Below, piece after piece: positions 36,850-48,614 of a stretch of DNA of 64,000 nt; within the stretch, counting starts at the first letter, position 1; the number at the start of each line of letters is the position of its first letter. The stretch is taken from positions 19,468,001 through 19,532,000 of the forward strand of contig OX344764.1 of NCBI GenBank assembly GCA_947034895.1, given 5' to 3'. The notes below the pieces were generated by a model. It had not been told where the DNA came from. It was given only the letters and a program-made list of their open reading frames with translations, and did not search any database. This DNA is from Rhytidiadelphus loreus (taxonomy: Eukaryota > Streptophyta > Bryopsida > Hypnales > Hylocomiaceae). Made by a program: the position numbers and the translations under genes.

Positions 36850-37347
36850 ATCTCCATGAACTCTTATACAAAGGTTGGAGCAATTGTCTCAAAGGCCTTT
36901 AGTACTTGCACAAAGACCTAGGCAAGTATCTTTGCACAAGAAATTGGACATGGTTGCTTTCATTCATATTTATTTTGGAGTTGAAGATGAAAATTATTTA
37001 GTCACAAATGTCACTCACCATGTCGTAAGACCAACGGTGCAGAGATGCTTCCACTAGTAAACAGGCTCTGGTGGGATGGGAATGTACGCACAAGACATAC
37101 ATAATTGTTGATATTCAAACATGTACATTGCAAACATTGAAAGAATCTGTACCCTGAGTAAGTTTTTATACTAATTTTGATTCAATAATGGAGGGCAATT
37201 TTAGAAATAGGGACGTAGCTCTCATTGAACACCCATAGAAAATGCCATAAGCCTAAATCTCAAAATTGAGAAATAAAGTTGAGGACTATATCCGAACTAA
37301 ATACGCAACTATCACTGACACCCTCTATGAAAGGCCAAAAGAGCTTA

Positions 37348-37904
37348 GGGGGGTCATTTAGAGTGTTCATTAGAAACCACGTGCGAACAAAACTTTGGAC
37401 CTCCTATATACTTTTTGAATTTTAAATAAAACAAAATTAAAAAAATATGAATTGATTTTCCTACTTTGAAAGTTTATGTTTTGAATTATTGATATTTTTA
37501 TTTGTTAAGAATAATTAGTTACAAGTTTTTGAAGTAAAAAGATACACTGTAGAACTGAAAAATAACTTTCACACCTCTATATTATATAAGAAAAAATTGT
37601 CTAAAAAATGAACAAAAAATTCCTAAAAATAATTCATTATTGAAAGCTCATTTTGAGTTGAATATTGACTCAATGGTCATCTAAATGTGTCCTCTATAAT
37701 TATTTGAGTTGAAAAACATGTCATTTGAGTTCATTTTCATCCTTTTCTAGGAATCATTTTATATTTTATTTGAGTTGGAAATTTTGGCAATAGAAAGCTA
37801 TAGTCATTATTAAACAATGTTTAAAATTTTAGATTGAAATTATAGTTTATTAAAAACCACTTGTTCGCACGTGGTTTGTTATAGTAGAACTAAGTGCACC
37901 CCCC
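37348..37904. mobile_element. MITE with GGGGGGTCATTTAG-type terminal inverted repeats
   Basis: The left end is GGGGGGTCATTTAGAGTG followed by AAACCACGTGCGAACAA. The right end, reverse-complemented, is GGGGGGTGCACTTAG followed by AAACCACGTGCGAACAA. About 47-bp imperfect inverted repeats enclose AT-rich, non-coding sequence. The left end of a second copy is at 63878. I saw no convincing target duplication. Confidence 0.8.
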
Positions 37905-38479
37905 AAGCAAAAGAGCAAATCTCTATTATACTAAGAGCCAGCCTTGCAATTGACTAGAATATACTATGTCAAAATTGGAGAATAACGTGCCCAGACATAG
38001 AAACTTGCTAGCGGCGCTTCTTCTTAGGAGTTGGACTTCAAGGTGGGGACCACGCCCAGAATTTGAATTGTAACGTGGTTCAAAGTAAGGGGTCTTCACA
38101 CGTGATTGACGCTAGTGGAAGCTAAGGGATCCTAGTTCCATCAAAGGACTGCATGCTACCATCTAAACTGGCAAGCAACGACAACACAACAAACATTAGT
38201 TTCAGTGATACTATGCACCAAAATCACGAGCCTGTAGGGCTCGTTTTTTTGGATGAATGTGCTTTAGAAAAGCACGGATCTTGGCACATGAAGACAAAGC
38301 AGTAGCATTGGCAATAGTCCCCCTACCTCTCTACTTGTAGATACATTATCTGCAATGGATCTGCGCATGGGTTTGTACAAAGTGTAGCCTAGATGGATGA
38401 CAATTCCATACTGTGTTTGTATGAGGTTGCGCTAGCTTTGGTATTATGAGGCCAAATGCAACGTCATACATAAAATTCA
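37905..38479. other. Spacer, nothing recognised
   Basis: Unremarkable sequence between the MITE and the piggyBac remnant. It may contain the piggyBac element's 3' end. Confidence 0.35.
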
Positions 38480-40560
38480 CTCACCTTACTTTCCTCTCTC
38501 AACATGCACGTCTATTTGTATAATAGCAATTCCAAGCATTATGGAGGGCGGAGTCTATGACAAACATGATATACTTGTACCACCACTTGTGGCTCTGAAA
38601 TTGAGTGGTATAATCCCTTCATATCTAGTCAAGAAGATCCACACCGTGCATGTTGGTTTGATACTTAACTTGTTGCAGCGTGGTTGGAATCTTCTCACAT
38701 TTTCCTTTCAACCAACGATGGGCAATGGCTAGTCCAATCGGATTAGCTGAGGTACTGAGAAATGCCACAAGCTTGTTGTCATACCAAACTGACGTAGCCA
38801 TTCATCCACTCGAATGTGTGGCCCTCCAAAGTGAAGACTGAGGGTGGTCACCTTTCCTAAAGCTCATAAGCATGAAAGGAATCCCGATACGACATCCTTT
38901 TATTGTGCCAGTTGCAAAGATACCTTGGCGTAGGAGATTGTCAAAAAGTGATGGTCTTATAAATTTTTTATCTACACATACGTTGTGCCCTCGGTGTTGG
39001 AGGCCCATTGTCAATTGATGCACTACACATTCACCTAAGCCCACTTCTATCTCTCCTCTGTTTCCAAGGTATGGGATTGTATTCCAAATGTAGCCAAATG
39101 TGACACACACTACCGCCCAAAATTTGAAGCCATACCGTGTGGGTTTGGCTGGCATGTATTGCCGACAAGGACTACGAAAGCCTCAGTATTCCACCATCAC
39201 TTCATCACATGTCAACTATTTCTTTGGATTGTAAAGGCTTTTCGAGACAATTACAAAGTGCTGCAGTAACCACTTGATCTTGAATAATTTGTCATATTCT
39301 GGGTTGGCCTTATCATGACATGTTGTGGCATTATCAATGCAATGAAAGCACTTTAAGAGTGATTCAAATCTATCCCGTGAAAACACAAGTGGAATAGTGC
39401 CGCAACGCCAAAACACATCCTCCTGCCGGTAGTTGTGAATGGAAGGTGTCGTTTTCAAACCCATCAAAATAGTAACCTCTAAAAAAGCATGAATCTCTAA
39501 TCTAGTAGTTGGTGTCCATCCTCATGTCCATCGACTTCCACCATTTGACCCTACAGGTATGTCCCTTTGCCTCGGATAACTAAGGTTTGTAACCATTTGA
39601 GAAGTGTAGAGATTTATTTGAGATATAATGCGATCTATTGTCACATTATCAAACCAACAATCAAAAAAGGATCGTATAGTTGGCTTATTTCGCGTGAAGC
39701 GTTGAATAGGTTCTGGAAATGGTCCTATAGACATATCAAATTCTTTCTAATACAACACATTGGTAGGGATCTACAAATCTATACTCCATGTAGTCTTCTA
39801 TATCAAATGGGGTCTTATCTACCTCATCTACATTTTCAGGCTCAAGAAGAAGCCAATCGGAATTGTCATCATCTAAAAAACAATTACTTGTAAAATCAGA
39901 GAAGTCAAGCACCCATCCTCTCTCTCTCTCTTGAATTTGTTGTCAAGTCATTGACGCCATGAAGCTCCAACACCTCAAATTTGATGCCACCTTGTCTTGG
40001 TGGTCTCACAAAGCCATTGCCTGATGCATCAAATGAAATGGTATCAACAACGTCACATGCTTCCACTACATCCTGATTTTGGAGATGGTTGATGCTCTAT
40101 CCTCCATTGCTGTCACTAGTAGTTATTTCCCTGTCCGTTTCAATGACTAGAACCTCCACTATAGTTGGAGGTATGGGTTGCGCTTGGCAATCAAGGCGTA
40201 TACCTTCCCAAGCAATTGGCCCCGCCTAGGGCTTGGAATTTGCTAGGTCAATCACCACATGCATCCAATCCTATGTTTGGGCAACACTATCGAAGGCCGC
40301 CTACAAATTCACCGTGTGACCGAGTAAAACTGCGGTAGTTGGTCCTTCTTCAATGCCTACTTGTAATGGCCCCAATGGCAAGTGGTGAAGCTTGTCCCTA
40401 GGCAAATTGTTTCTAAACGGACTATTTGGACCAATCTCACACCTTATTCTACATCTTACTCCATGAAATCTATGACCTCCTCCTGAGGTTGGTGAATGTG
40501 ATGGCAATCTGTAGTAGTATTGCTCAGATTCACCACCCTGCTACAAAATTCTAGATTGGA
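38480..40560 (-). pseudogene. piggyBac-derived transposase, many stops and frameshifts
   Basis: Reading the minus strand from right to left: an acidic N-terminal stretch (LDDDNSDWLLLEPENVDEVD near 39.85 kb); WFDNVTIDRIISQINLYTSQ; SRDRFESLLKCFHCIDNA with DKLFKIKWLLQHF; DEVMVEY then stop; RQYMPAKPTRYGFKFWAV; GHNVCVDKKF; and LVAFLSTSANPIGLAIAHRW with MHGVDLLD and KWWYKYIMFVIDSALHNAWN. This order and these motifs are the DDE_Tnp_1_7 (PGBD) family, including the first catalytic Asp. Several stops and at least two frameshifts make it inactive. The extent right of about 39.95 kb is less certain. Confidence 0.85.
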
Positions 40561-40800
40561 AGACAAGTAGCGACGTGGTACCAAAAAAAATTGTAGGTGG
40601 AATCCACCTTCTCAATTTTGAAGGCTTTCTAGTGCGCGGCTTGCTACTTTGAGACGTTCTCTCTCCCTACCAATTACCTTCATCCCTCCCTATTTGCAAA
40701 CTACATTCCCCTACTTCCCCAATTTGAAACCCTAAATTTGGATTTGTCCCACCCCAATTGCCAAATTCAATACCTCCATGTACACTTAGTACATTACATG

Positions 40801-41064
40801 TTTTTTGAGGCCTGGGAGAGCCCGTTTCAAGGCTGTTCCCCTTCACCGTTCCCCGCAGTGAAGGACAGCCAACTGTCAAAAAAAAAATTAAAAAAAAAAA
40901 AAAAAATTTAAATTCTTCAAATGATAAAAGAAGTTGAATTTTTTTTTTCCGGAAATGACCTGGTCGCCTCTTGACCACGTAGAACGCTGAAGTGGTAGGC
41001 CAGCTATCTGGTTCCCTGCGTTCTCGTAGTAGGGGAACCCACAGTCTCTTAGAGGCCTCAAAAA
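40801..41064. mobile_element. Possible small element with AGGCCTCAAAAA ends
   Basis: TTTTTTGAGGCCT at 40801-40813 faces AGGCCTCAAAAA at 41053-41064. The interior has a long A-run (40880-40910). No clear target duplication, so this is a tentative call. The minus-strand open frame across it crosses the homopolymer and is not convincing. Confidence 0.4.
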
Positions 41065-41889
41065 CCATCTAATGATCTCAACATATGAAATTCCTTGAGC
41101 ATGGCTTGATTCCCCAATTTACCCCCACCTCCCGTACACTCACCATCGAGACCCATCCTTCCCCCTTTTGTACTCCCATGATAATTGTTGGAGAATCTCC
41201 TCACGCTAACTTGAGGTGGACACACTGATTACCATGTTCATTTGTGACGTGAGCAAGGCCTCGCTTTGGCTTTCGGAGTGTGTCCAAGTGGCCACCAATG
41301 TCCTCCAAATCTTTTGCCGTTGTTGAGCATGTCTTGCTTGTAAACCTGTTGTTGCTTTGGCCCTTGCCTAGCACTTCATCGTTCAAGAAGTTGGGTCACT
41401 ACTCATTAGGAAAAAAATGAACCCCCAAAGAGGCCACTTCACAATGCAAAAATTTGGGTGGCAATGACCTTCTCAACTCACTAATTGAGCCAAGATTTGC
41501 ATGATGAGCTCAAATATGTCATGATGGGCTCAAGATTATACAATCCATCTCCACAATCTCACAAATCAACAGTCCAAAATTTAGGGGCGAAAATGTTCCA
41601 TCCTAGTTGGAAGTCGACGTGGATCCTTGTTGGAGGTCAATCTAGAGAAGCGGGAGGTCGATTTTGGCGCAAAGCTCCAACAAGTTCTTGCCATTCCAAC
41701 CACGGCCATAGGTGATTGAAGCTGATTTTAAGGTACCAATCCCAACTAGCGCTCACAAGAATTCAAATGCAATTTGATTATTTTATTTGAACAAATGTAA
41801 CACCAACAAGCATTTTTTTGTAGTCCAAAAATAAAAATAAATGAATTTATCATCTTGATTTGAATTTTCTTGTTGGAAGAGAAACACAC
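41065..41889. other. No gene recognised
   Basis: Only short open frames with unremarkable composition. Confidence 0.35.
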
Positions 41890-42034
41890 TATATACGCAT
41901 GGGGTGGTAAGAAGTAGAACAATCCATGTGGGATATGTTAATTGGAATTAATAGAACCTTGAGAACTCATAGTAAAGTCAAATTAACATATCCCACATCG
42001 TTTGTTCAACATCCTACCACCCCCTATGTATATA
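41890..42034. repeat. Inverted repeat, about 55-bp arms
   Basis: TATATACGCATGGGGTGGTA...ATGTGGGATATGTTAATT (41890-41944) faces AATTAACATATCCCACAT...TACCACCCCCTATGTATATA (to 42034). Related words (GGGTGGTAGGA, CAAACGATATGGGA) occur near 45.72 kb, suggesting a dispersed family. Confidence 0.7.
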
Positions 42035-44934
42035 AAGAGATTCACTTCTTAATTGAAAACTCAAAAAACAAGTAGAAAATGCATTTGAAGCTATGAGATG
42101 TAGATTTCAATAGATTCAAATGTCAAATTTTTTTGTATTTTATATTTGAAGTGGGAAACCGTCACCGCACATTGAAGTGCTTCAATGCTTTGGGGGATGG
42201 AGAGTTCAATGCAAGCCAAGATAAAGAAGGCACAAGAATTGGGGGATAAAGAGTCTCATGCAAGCCAAGAAGAAGAAGGCGCAAAAATTTGAAATGGAAA
42301 TACTCAATCTTTCAAGGAAATTGTGGTTCATGATGACTCCATCATGAAGGATGGAACACACGCCTCTTCCAAATTCTAAAACGCCAAGTGGCCACAAGTG
42401 GCTACAAGCAATCCTACGTGTTCGTTCTAATGAGGATGTGGCTACTTTCATACTCATGCAATTAGTATAAAAATTAGTAAGGAAACTCGCGGCTTCTTTT
42501 GGGGTTCAAGTTTTTTCTAATGTCGTGCAGAGGAACAAATTAAAAAATTCAAGAATTCCTCGATGATCACCTTCAGGGTATAGCTCCTTTTAGCCCAACA
42601 ACCTCGCAATTCGACATCGACACAAGTAGTGTCAATTTTGTAGTGCCACATTGTCGCCCCAGTGATGGTTTTGATGTGGCTTCAGCAAGAACAACAAGAA
42701 ATCTTCTTATAATCAGTTCACGACATTTTGCACAACATTCTTGCTTGCACCTCTACCCAAGGTCCAATGAAACAATTTATCTTGCATGTCGAAGACCTCT
42801 TCCTTTGTTGCACGTTCAGCCTACAACGTTGTTGTTATGGTGCTCCGAATCCAAGCAAAATCCAAATTGTTGCTACTTGGAGTTTGTAAGTGCAAGTAGT
42901 GCGCGTGCTGAAAGCTCTCCACTCCCCACTTTTCCAAAGCCGCTTTCTTTTGGCACTCAAGAAAATGATGCATTTCTACACACTCCCCACTTACACTTTT
43001 CATAGAGTCTTGGAAATGTACTGATTTGTCCCCGAATCTTACAAAATAATTTGTGCTTGCACAAGTACCTTTTGCATTGTAAACACATCAGATTTTCTCA
43101 ACAATCATTGTCACCTACTCCACATGCAAAAATGAGTACTACTCTCACACTTAGCACGGCTCTTTCCAATGAACTCCGTAAACCCTACTAGCTTGTTTCT
43201 ACCATGGCAAGTGGATCCAAAGCCCAATGGCCTTCGACCAGCCCCTTCTGGTCATTTTTTGGACATTTCTCCAAACTACCATGTCTTGGGTTTGTGTTTG
43301 AAATCTGTAAGTACAGTCTATCCCTCGACACGTACAAGTCCATCTGCATATTTTCATGATTATTGTCCTTTTTGAGGCTGTCAGCTAAACCCATGCTTAA
43401 TCCCAACCACTCTTGAAAATCTTAGATGTTAAGCCCCTATTTAAAATTTTAAGTAGCTAGAAACTGACCTCTTTGACGATCTAGGGTTAAGGGTCGTCTT
43501 CACGTATTGATCATAAACACGCAAACTGTCCACATTGGTTCTTCTACCTATCATCAGTTGTCCTACAATACGTAATTAAATTTGCTAGATATTTCAATGA
43601 ATTGATAGATTTAAAGGTATATTCTTCCTTAGTGTTAAAGAGTGTTGCTACTAAGGATCTTAGGAGCAAATTTGGACCTACTTCTAGATTTACATTACAA
43701 ACATCACCCCTAATACCAAGTGTGAACATACCATTACACTAAAATGATGTCATTTTAACTGCTCTTACCTTCACTACACAGGTGTTTTTCTATTGCATTA
43801 ATGTAACTTCACATTAAATATACAACTTGCTATCTATGTGGTAATGGGCCATTTGTAATTCCTATTAAACTTATGATTCAAACTATTTTGTACAGTAGTT
43901 CGTCCTTCCATAACTGCAAAAACCACTACACATTCCACTACATGAGCATATTTTTTAGATTAATAAGGTAGTTGACCCATACCTAATCACCCTCCTATTC
44001 CTGACCAATAGATTGTTGTAGTTCGCAAAGGTTGAGGAGCAATTCTGGCACATTATGATTGGCTGCAAGGCTATGAATATTACAATCGGCCCTTGGTCGA
44101 TTTTGCAATTAGCCTATATCACTATTGTAGGTCAAGAAAAATCTTTCACTAAAACATTCATAATAATTACGTTTTGTGTAATAAAATTCTAAAAAAATAT
44201 ACAATCCTTCAAAATTCTATTTTTGTACAAAAAAAAATTTGGCACTCAAAAAACCTGTGCTCCAAATATGTGTAATTGCTTAAGTGATCAGGTATGGGTT
44301 GTCTCCTATATATGAGAGTTCAATTTGGTATGAACATCCCCATGCACTCTTGAAGTGGGAATGATGTACTATGTAGTAGATAATTAATTCTTGGAGGCCT
44401 CATGGGGATTATATATACCATATGTTGGGGTCCGATTTAGTAGGCCCCATATGAAATCATTTCTTTTAGTTAAATTTTTTTTCATAAACTCAATTTAGAA
44501 TTTCTAGAAGTTGAGAATATTTCATAACCTTAAGCACAATTAAAAGTATTCCATGCCCTTTAACAATATGGATAGCTTTATTGGTACTTGAGGCTTTACT
44601 GATACATGTGGCTCTACTAGTACTCACGGCTACAGTTTCATAGTTTTTTTGGAGGATTAAGATTATTTTCATTCATACTTTCTACACTATCCAATTATGC
44701 CATGCTATAATTTTTGAAATTTTCATTAGATGCCATATTTTCATTATATTTTGAATTATTTTTTAACGAATCTAATCCTAACCTAGGGTACAATCTTGTA
44801 TTTTATTCTTAAAATACAAAGTATGTACTAAAATATGAGAAGACATAAATTGTTAGATTGATAATTTCACAATTAATGTTCTTTAATTGAAAATCTTTTT
44901 AATATCTAAACCTTATCATTTGAAATGCAACAAC
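42035..44934. other. Intergenic, no gene recognised
   Basis: Open frames reach 120 codons (42643-43005, plus) but show no known motif and no joinable neighbours. AT content rises toward 44.9 kb. Confidence 0.35.
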
Positions 44935-44937
44935 ATA

Positions 44938-47061
44938 CACTACAAGAAACAGGTGATCAGAATGACTTCAATAAACAACTACAAAGAAGTCATTGTAATC
45001 ACCTTGACTATAAAACGACTTGAGGTCCCTACAGTCGTTGTGGTCAAGTCGTTTAGGTAAACGACTGCGTTTGTATTATCACCATCCATGTATACCTTAG
45101 ATGTAGGAGTTGATGAAAAAGAAAGAGAAAAGGAGTAAAGAAAGAAGGAATAAAGAAAGAGGGAAGTTGACCAGACACAATGGATTGAAGTAATTCTAAA
45201 GTCATTCTACAGTCACTGTGTAGTGGCAATGGACCCCTTTTAAATCTGACATGGACATCCACGTCAATAGTCAATTTATTTTCTCAAATCTAGGAAATTT
45301 GAATATTATTTTCTGAAATCTAGGATTATATCCTAAAATCTAGGAAATTTGAATATTATTTAATAAAATTTAGGATTATATTCTCAAATCTAGGAAATTT
45401 GAATATTATTTTCTAAAATCTAGGATTATATTTTAAAATCTCTAAAATTTGGATATCATAATTTGAAATCTAGGATTATAATCTAAAATCTAGGTATTTT
45501 GAATATAATTTCTGAAATCTAGCAATTTTGTGAATATTATTTTCAAAATTCTAAAAAAATTGAAGATTATTTTTAAGATCCAATAAAATGTGCAAAATGA
45601 ATACACCATATACAAATATATAATACACAATATTTTGCATATGTCAAATGGCTTCTTAAGCCACTTAGTGTGTGAATACAAAGAACTCAAATGACAAACC
45701 TTTTATACAAGTGGGTGGTAGGAGGCAAGACAAACGATATGGGATTTGTAAAATTCTAATGCAGTAATAAAGTAGTGACACGAAAGTCATTACGTAGTCG
45801 CCTTAGAGGAAATCGCAGTCAGAATACAGTCGCATAGTTTACTCACTTTTGACTATGGCCTCCACAATGGAATTTATTAAGTCCACAATGGAATTTATTA
45901 AGTCCACATTGGAAGTTTAACAATGTTGTGAACAAAAACTAATGGATGAAAGATAAACATTGTAAAAGTTTTCAACCTAGTTCCATAAAAATTGGAATGA
46001 AAAATTGTTTTTCTATCTCTTAGAAGTGCTAAGTGTCATCTAAAATTTAGTTTTTGGCCTTTGCATTGTCAATCTAACTTAATTTTTTCAGTTTGTTTTA
46101 AAAAAAACATTAGTAAATAGAGAGAAAAATCAAAAGAAAAATAAGTCTTCAAGAGTGCATTATTTTAATTAGAATGGAAAATAATAATAAAAACATAAAA
46201 AGTAATAAAATATTGAAAAGAGAGTAATTATTATTATTTTTTAAAGTAAGTTGAAGAAAATTACAATTCATGAAATAGATAAGAGAAGTAAAAAGAAGAA
46301 GAGAATGTAAAAGAAGAAAAGGGATAGGAAGAGAAAAAAAGATTAAACAATTTTTTTAAACGATACAACATCATCTCTAAATTGCATCCATTAATAATCA
46401 AGGAAGCACATGACAATACCCTTTCAAATTGTGTTTTGTGGAGTTTTCTATTTCAAAAAGGTGTAGTGACAATTCACTCATTTTGTAGTCACGCTATAGT
46501 GAAACTCTTTTTGGAAGGAAAATTGCCTTTCAGCCACATCTTTCTTTCTGTCCATTTTCTTTTTCTTTTTCCAACATGAAGTTGTAACTTTCCAAAACTG
46601 AGCTGTTGGGGTTCATTAGAAGGAAAATGAGGCCCCCAAAGGGCCGCGAGTTATCTTGAGGTTCCCAACCTCGGGAGCTCTGGTGATTTGAAAAATGTAA
46701 GATGCTGATGTGGTGGGAATCAGTTTCCCACCACATTAGCATCTTCATTTTGCTTCTAATGCTTGGAGTCATTTTCTAGTCTCATTGAAGTCACTTTCTA
46801 GTCGCATTGGAGTGACGAGCAGTCATATAATATGACTGCGTTGTAGTCTATACAAGTCAATGACGTTGTGAACGAAATACAGTGGATGAAACTTTCCCCT
46901 CGTGGACTTTTCGTCCTATAGTCGCACTCCTGACTGTAAAATGACTCCGCTACTATAATTCTCACAACTTTGGTGCAATTAGGGAATCCGAATCATTCTG
47001 AAGTCGTTTTGGTCAAGCAGTCATTCTCTACAGTCACATTTCTGCCCATTTTCTTGTAGTG
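44938..47061. mobile_element. Non-autonomous CACTA (En/Spm-type) element with 3-bp target duplication
   Basis: The left end CACTACAAGAAACAGGTG and the reverse complement of the right end CACTACAAGAAAATGGGC form the terminal inverted repeat. ATA flanks both sides (44935-44937 and 47062-47064), the 3-bp duplication expected of CACTA elements. Subterminal regions repeat CAGTCGTT, GTCAAGTCGTT and GACTGCG words in both orientations, as expected for transposase binding. No transposase frame lies inside, so it would depend on an element elsewhere. Confidence 0.92.
45283..45540. repeat. 50-bp tandem repeats inside the CACTA element
   Basis: TAGGAAATTTGAATATTATT recurs at 45291, 45341 and 45391, with diverged units at about 45441 and 45491, an exact 50-bp step. 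CTAGGATTATA marks the middle of each unit. Confidence 0.85.
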
Positions 47062-47282
47062 ATAGATGTACAATATATGGCCATTTTGCAACTTCTTAGA
47101 CACGGAAGAAGAACAATAATGATCTAAATTGGAAGTATGTGCCACGTATCATTAGATCCAGCTCAACATAAATACAAACTTTTGTGACTAGTGTATATGT
47201 CAATTCATGCACTTTGAATGTTGAAATTACAAAAAAAACCCCATATAACAACCCAAATTGAACTTCTTAGACCTTTAAGAGT

Positions 47283-47640
47283 TAACCCTTGAAGGACCAA
47301 ACTACATTTTTTGGCAACATAGGAATTTGAAGAAGCTCACTACAAATGGAATTTTTGTTTTTTTTCTTTGAAATTATCTCATAACATGTGCCCAAGGAAT
47401 AGCTTTAAAGCCCAACAATTTTCATAACTTTTGACTACATGATTAAAAAGTTATTGTATGACATGTAATTTTCTTTGAACTATCAGCAGCTTGGGCAACA
47501 CAGAAAAATACATGGAAAGCTTTAAATCATTCCATTTTGACTAATGAGATGAAAGTTGTGAGGAGTTTTGATTTGCAAGTAGTTATGGATTCTCTACTCT
47601 AGTTATAGATTTGAGACAAAAACAATTGGTGTTTCTTGCA
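47283..47640 (-). repeat. Inverted copy of the TTAA-CCC dispersed repeat
   Basis: It starts TTAACCCTTGAAGGACC and continues as the reverse complement of 23.08-23.45 kb (TTTTGACTACATGATT, CAACAATTTTCATAAC, GAAAGCTTTAAATCATT). Confidence 0.6.
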
Positions 47641-47879
47641 GTGATCCTAGTATTGAAAGCTACCTCAAGATAATGCCAAGTCTCTTGTGGCTTACTATAG
47701 TCATATCTTTGATTTGGTCCTTGATTTCCTTGGTACGTGCTAATTTTAGGTATATATGTCGTAACCAGCTCTCACTGTGTGCATCTATTTGCTAGACAGT
47801 ATTTCATCTACAAGCAGGACAATTCATTCGTAACCACACAATATTCATCCAGGAAGACAACAATTACATGAATTTTCAT

Positions 47880-48211
47880 CCGGGGACAGAGGTGGTTCTG
47901 TCGTGTAACCAACTTCCCCGCCTCCCTGAAGCTCGAAGGTTACGTAGTCCATAGGCTTCCTTCTTTTCTTCATCATGACCTCTGAGTTGTTGGCTGGAGT
48001 GGTGGTTGCCACAGTCGGGTTGCCTTCCGGGGTTAGTGGTAGTTTCTGATGTTGTGCTGGATCCGCTGGAAGGTTCTTCTTTCTCGATCGCGTCCCACGG
48101 ATCTTCCCGCTCGTATATGCTTCGCATGGTCGATCTCCAATGCTTATAATTGTGTCCATTGAGGTGACTCTTCTCCGACATTATCGTGTCCAGTGATCCA
48201 CTTCTAGCCAC
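47880..48211 (-). pseudogene. Copia-type gag N-terminal fragment
   Basis: From ATG 48211 the minus strand reads MSEKSHLNGHNYKHWRSTM and YEREDPWDAI, the 'L-x-G-x-N-Y-x-x-W ... M' pattern that opens Ty1/copia gag proteins (DUF4219/UBN2 type). It ends after about 110 residues. No protease, integrase or reverse transcriptase follows, and the sequence left of 47.84 kb is unrelated. A primer binding site lies about 180 bp upstream in the correct orientation, so this is the 5' end of a truncated LTR retrotransposon. Confidence 0.75.
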
Positions 48212-48392
48212 TTAATTCGCAATGGTTGGATCGATCAGTGAGTCAATGTAGTGATTTGGTTCTAGTTACTTCTAGCTGCTGCTCACGGGTTCAATCAACG
48301 AGGGAGAGAGAAACGGAGTTAGATCTAGCTAGGATCAAGTCATGCAGATTTGAGAAAAGAAAAGGGGTGACTGTCCACGAGATCGAAAGCTA

Positions 48393-48403
48393 CTCTGATA
48401 CCA
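48393..48403 (-). other. Retrotransposon primer binding site (tRNA-iMet)
   Basis: The minus strand reads TGGTATCAGAGTAGC, complementary to the 3' end of initiator methionine tRNA as in many plant Copia elements. The LTR should lie to its right (48404 to about 48610, with an AATAAA on the minus strand near 48448), but its outer boundary is not clear. Confidence 0.75.
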
Positions 48404-48614
48404 CGAAGAAGTCCAATGATACACCGATTGATAAACAGACATTTTATTTCACAAGTCTAACGCTTACTCAGTAGAACACGTCATTAATTCCCACACACTT
48501 GCGCAGGCAGAGCATCGTTTCATTAATCTCAGAGCCTGCGGCGGAAACCCTAATCCCTAAAGAAGATGAACAGTGACTGTCTGCTCACGAGTAAAATCAT
48601 TCAACATGCATGTC

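Larger units (their letters stand above)
35845..37015. repeat. About 352-bp tandem array, three units plus a partial, each full unit with a long hairpin
   Basis: The phrase AAGACCTAGGCAAGCATCTT recurs at 35859, 36211, 36566 and 36913 (steps 352, 355, 347). Each full unit contains GAAAATGAAAATAAT, CAACAAATTGTAGAAAATTC and a strong inverted repeat listed separately. The fourth unit is cut short at about 37.0 kb. Low-complexity C/G spacers differ between units. Confidence 0.88.

Noticed and set aside
40667..41068. 133-codon minus-strand open frame
   Set aside because: It crosses a long homopolymer (a run of Phe) inside a possible small element. No family resemblance.
48280..48300. tRNA T-loop-like GGGTTCAATC
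   Set aside because: No matching acceptor stem, D-arm or anticodon arm could be drawn around it.
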